NCBI RefSeq assembly: GCF_000235885.1
Contig: NZ_JH379442.1
Span: forward strand, 1 to 32,543
Direction of reading: 5' to 3'
DNA length: 32,543 bases
From: Leyella stercorea DSM 18206
GTDB lineage: Bacteria; Bacteroidota; Bacteroidia; Bacteroidales; Bacteroidaceae
Shown here: positions 31,097-32,543 of the stretch, piece by piece
Layout of the letters: every line of letters starts with the position of its first letter
Position numbering within the stretch: position 1 is the stretch's first letter
Notes under the pieces: model-generated
Told to the model about the DNA's origin: nothing
Database searches by the model: none
Seen by the model: only the letters and a program-made list of their open reading frames with translations
Position numbers and translations under genes: made by a program

Positions 31097-32515
31097 ATGG
31101 AGAAAAAAGAGAATTATTTCAACAGTCCCGAATTTCAAGAGACACTACACCGATACGAATCGTCGCTGCAAGAAGACCATCCTGAGTACTTCGGCAGCGA
31201 CGAGTTGTCGGACATTGCTGAATATTACTATGACAGTGGCAAGAGAAAGGAAGCTGTTGACGTTCTTGACTATGCCATCCAACTACACCCAGGAGCAGCT
31301 ATGCCATTGGTGTTCAAGGGACGCATAGCTCTTATCGACAATAAAGACATCGACACAGCGCAACACTACGCTGACATGATAGCCGACCAGCTCGACCTCG
31401 ACTGTCTTTATCTGCAAGCCGAGATTATGATTACACGTGGCAATGTTGAGGAAGCTGATAACTTCCTTAACAATGCGATGCACCAGATTGACGAGGACGA
31501 CGTGCCCGACTATGTACTCGACATAGCTACTATTTTTATCGATTATAACCAACCCGACATAGCAGCCAAGTGGCTTGCCATGAGCGACGAGGATGACCTG
31601 CTCGACTATCGTGAGGTGAAAGCACGCATTGCCTTCGCCAAGGGCGACTACGAGCAGAGCGAACAGATATTCGAACAGCTGCTCGACGAAGACCCTTACT
31701 CGGGCAAGTACTGGAACTCACTCGCCGTAACGCAGCTCATGAGCAACCGCATCAACGACTCGATAACGTCGAGCGAATACTCCATAGCTATCGACCCCGA
31801 GGACGAGGAGGCACTGCTCAACAAGGCTAACGGTCTGTTCTCGCTTGGCAACTTCACCGAGGCAATGGACTACTACCAGCGTTTCCTCAAACTCTGTCCG
31901 GAGGAGGGTGCTGCATATATGTTCGTAGGCAACTGCCTGCTCAACATGGGCAGACCGGAGGAGGCTATGCCGCAGTACAACAAGGCGTTGGAATGTTTCA
32001 AGAAATACAATATTAGCACATCGGAAGTGAACCAATGTCGTGCATTCACTCTCTCACAACTCGGACATATAGAACAGGCACTCGAATGTCTTGCCGAGAC
32101 CGACAACGACCCCGATTGCAACCATAGCGAGATAAACGTAATACGTGGTCATATCCTATTAGAGCATGGTAGAGTGAAAGAAGCTATAAAGAGTTTCGTT
32201 GAAGCCTTGCAAGCCACTCACTTCTCTCACGAGATATTCTTCCGCATAGCCATCTCGGTGTACGACTGTGGATACCCTACCATAGCGTACCGCATGTTCA
32301 AAACCTATCACGAAGCGCACCACAATCCAGGCGACGAGGGTGCGGCTTATCTGGCTGCGTGCTGCCGACAGCTGCAGAAGCATGACGAATACTTGAAGTA
32401 TCTCAACATAGCCTGTCAGCAGAACCCCTCGGAAGCGCGCAAGGTGCTCGGCGAATACTTCCCCACGGGCATGGACCCGAAGGATTACTTCGACTATGAA
32501 AAAGTAAAAGAGTAG
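31097..32515 (+). CDS. Tetratricopeptide repeat protein
   Basis: A 472-residue soluble helical-repeat protein with no signal peptide. Repeats of about 34 residues run nearly end to end; good examples are DIAEYYYDSGKRKEAVDVLDYA, WNSLAVTQLMSNRINDSITS, EEALLNKANGLFSLGNFTEA and AAYMFVGNCLLNMGRPEEAM, the last two with the canonical W/L-G-A spacing. It is acidic overall. ATG 31097 is chosen over a TTG just before it. It lies 7 bp after glnS, so it is co-transcribed, but no functional link to tRNA charging is known to me. Confidence 0.88.
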   Translation: MEKKENYFNSPEFQETLHRYESSLQEDHPEYFGSDELSDIAEYYYDSGKRKEAVDVLDYAIQLHPGAAMPLVFKGRIALIDNKDIDTAQHYADMIADQLDLDCLYLQAEIMITRGNVEEADNFLNNAMHQIDEDDVPDYVLDIATIFIDYNQPDIAAKWLAMSDEDDLLDYREVKARIAFAKGDYEQSEQIFEQLLDEDPYSGKYWNSLAVTQLMSNRINDSITSSEYSIAIDPEDEEALLNKANGLFSLGNFTEAMDYYQRFLKLCPEEGAAYMFVGNCLLNMGRPEEAMPQYNKALECFKKYNISTSEVNQCRAFTLSQLGHIEQALECLAETDNDPDCNHSEINVIRGHILLEHGRVKEAIKSFVEALQATHFSHEIFFRIAISVYDCGYPTIAYRMFKTYHEAHHNPGDEGAAYLAACCRQLQKHDEYLKYLNIACQQNPSEARKVLGEYFPTGMDPKDYFDYEKVKE

Positions 32516-32517
32516 GA

Positions 32518-32541
32518 GGGTATGGCATCCCTGCCATACCC
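32518..32541 (+). terminator. Hairpin after the TPR gene
   Basis: A perfect 10-bp inverted repeat (GGGTATGGCA at 32518-32527, complement at 32532-32541) with a 4-nt loop, starting 2 bp after the stop. The window ends before any T-run can be seen. Confidence 0.75.
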
Positions 32542-32543
32542 AC

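Noticed and set aside
1-32543. tRNA, rRNA or insertion-sequence transposase genes
   Set aside because: None could be supported by eye on either strand; a tRNA scan would be decisive for the short intergenic gaps.

Overview
The window reads as chromosomal DNA of a Bacteroidales bacterium, most likely Prevotellaceae (Prevotella or Segatella type). The evidence is the recurring TAnnTTTG promoter element with TTTG/ATTG about 19-20 bp upstream, scarce Shine-Dalgarno sites, FimA/Mfa1-type fimbrillin lipoproteins, the Bacteroidota form of LptD, GH92 and GH29 glycosidases, and an OmpA with a coiled-coil linker. The species cannot be fixed from the sequence alone.

Layout. 1-4025: a 22-bp tandem repeat array, a secreted GH92 alpha-mannosidase and an OmpA-family porin, each followed by a clear hairpin terminator. 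4040-6025 (minus): a secreted protein of unknown function followed by an acyl-ACP thioesterase. 6129-9918 (minus): the anaerobic ribonucleotide reductase pair nrdD-nrdG, preceded by an unusual repeat-rich leader and by a hemerythrin/LuxR-type regulator. 10021-11763: an accessory patch with a second 22-bp array, a VapBC-like PIN toxin module, and a YafQ-like toxin module bracketed by two copies of a 65-bp palindromic repeat.

11832-19898 (minus) is a complete fimbrial locus. In transcription order it has a 7-TM/AraC regulator split by a G7 tract, a small two-TM protein, an OmpA-domain barrel protein, a FimB/Mfa2-type anchor, three fimbrillins and a fimbrillin-LRR chimera. A repeat/palindrome upstream of the operon promoter is a good candidate operator. 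The locus looks more AT-rich than the housekeeping genes on either side.

19973-25220 (minus) is a tight operon: an OadA/PycB-type carboxyltransferase lacking the biotin motif, an HD-domain protein, and LptD. 25364-29183 (minus) carries an alpha-L-fucosidase, a queuosine unit (yhhQ-queF) whose leader looks like a preQ1-I riboswitch, and a sugar nucleotidyltransferase. 29377-32515 (plus) is glnS followed by a TPR protein.

The points most worth following up are the G-tract that could switch the fimbrial regulator on and off, the YafQ toxin whose start codon appears lost by one G-to-A change that left the antitoxin stop intact, the nrdD leader with mutually exclusive hairpins, and the candidate preQ1 riboswitch.
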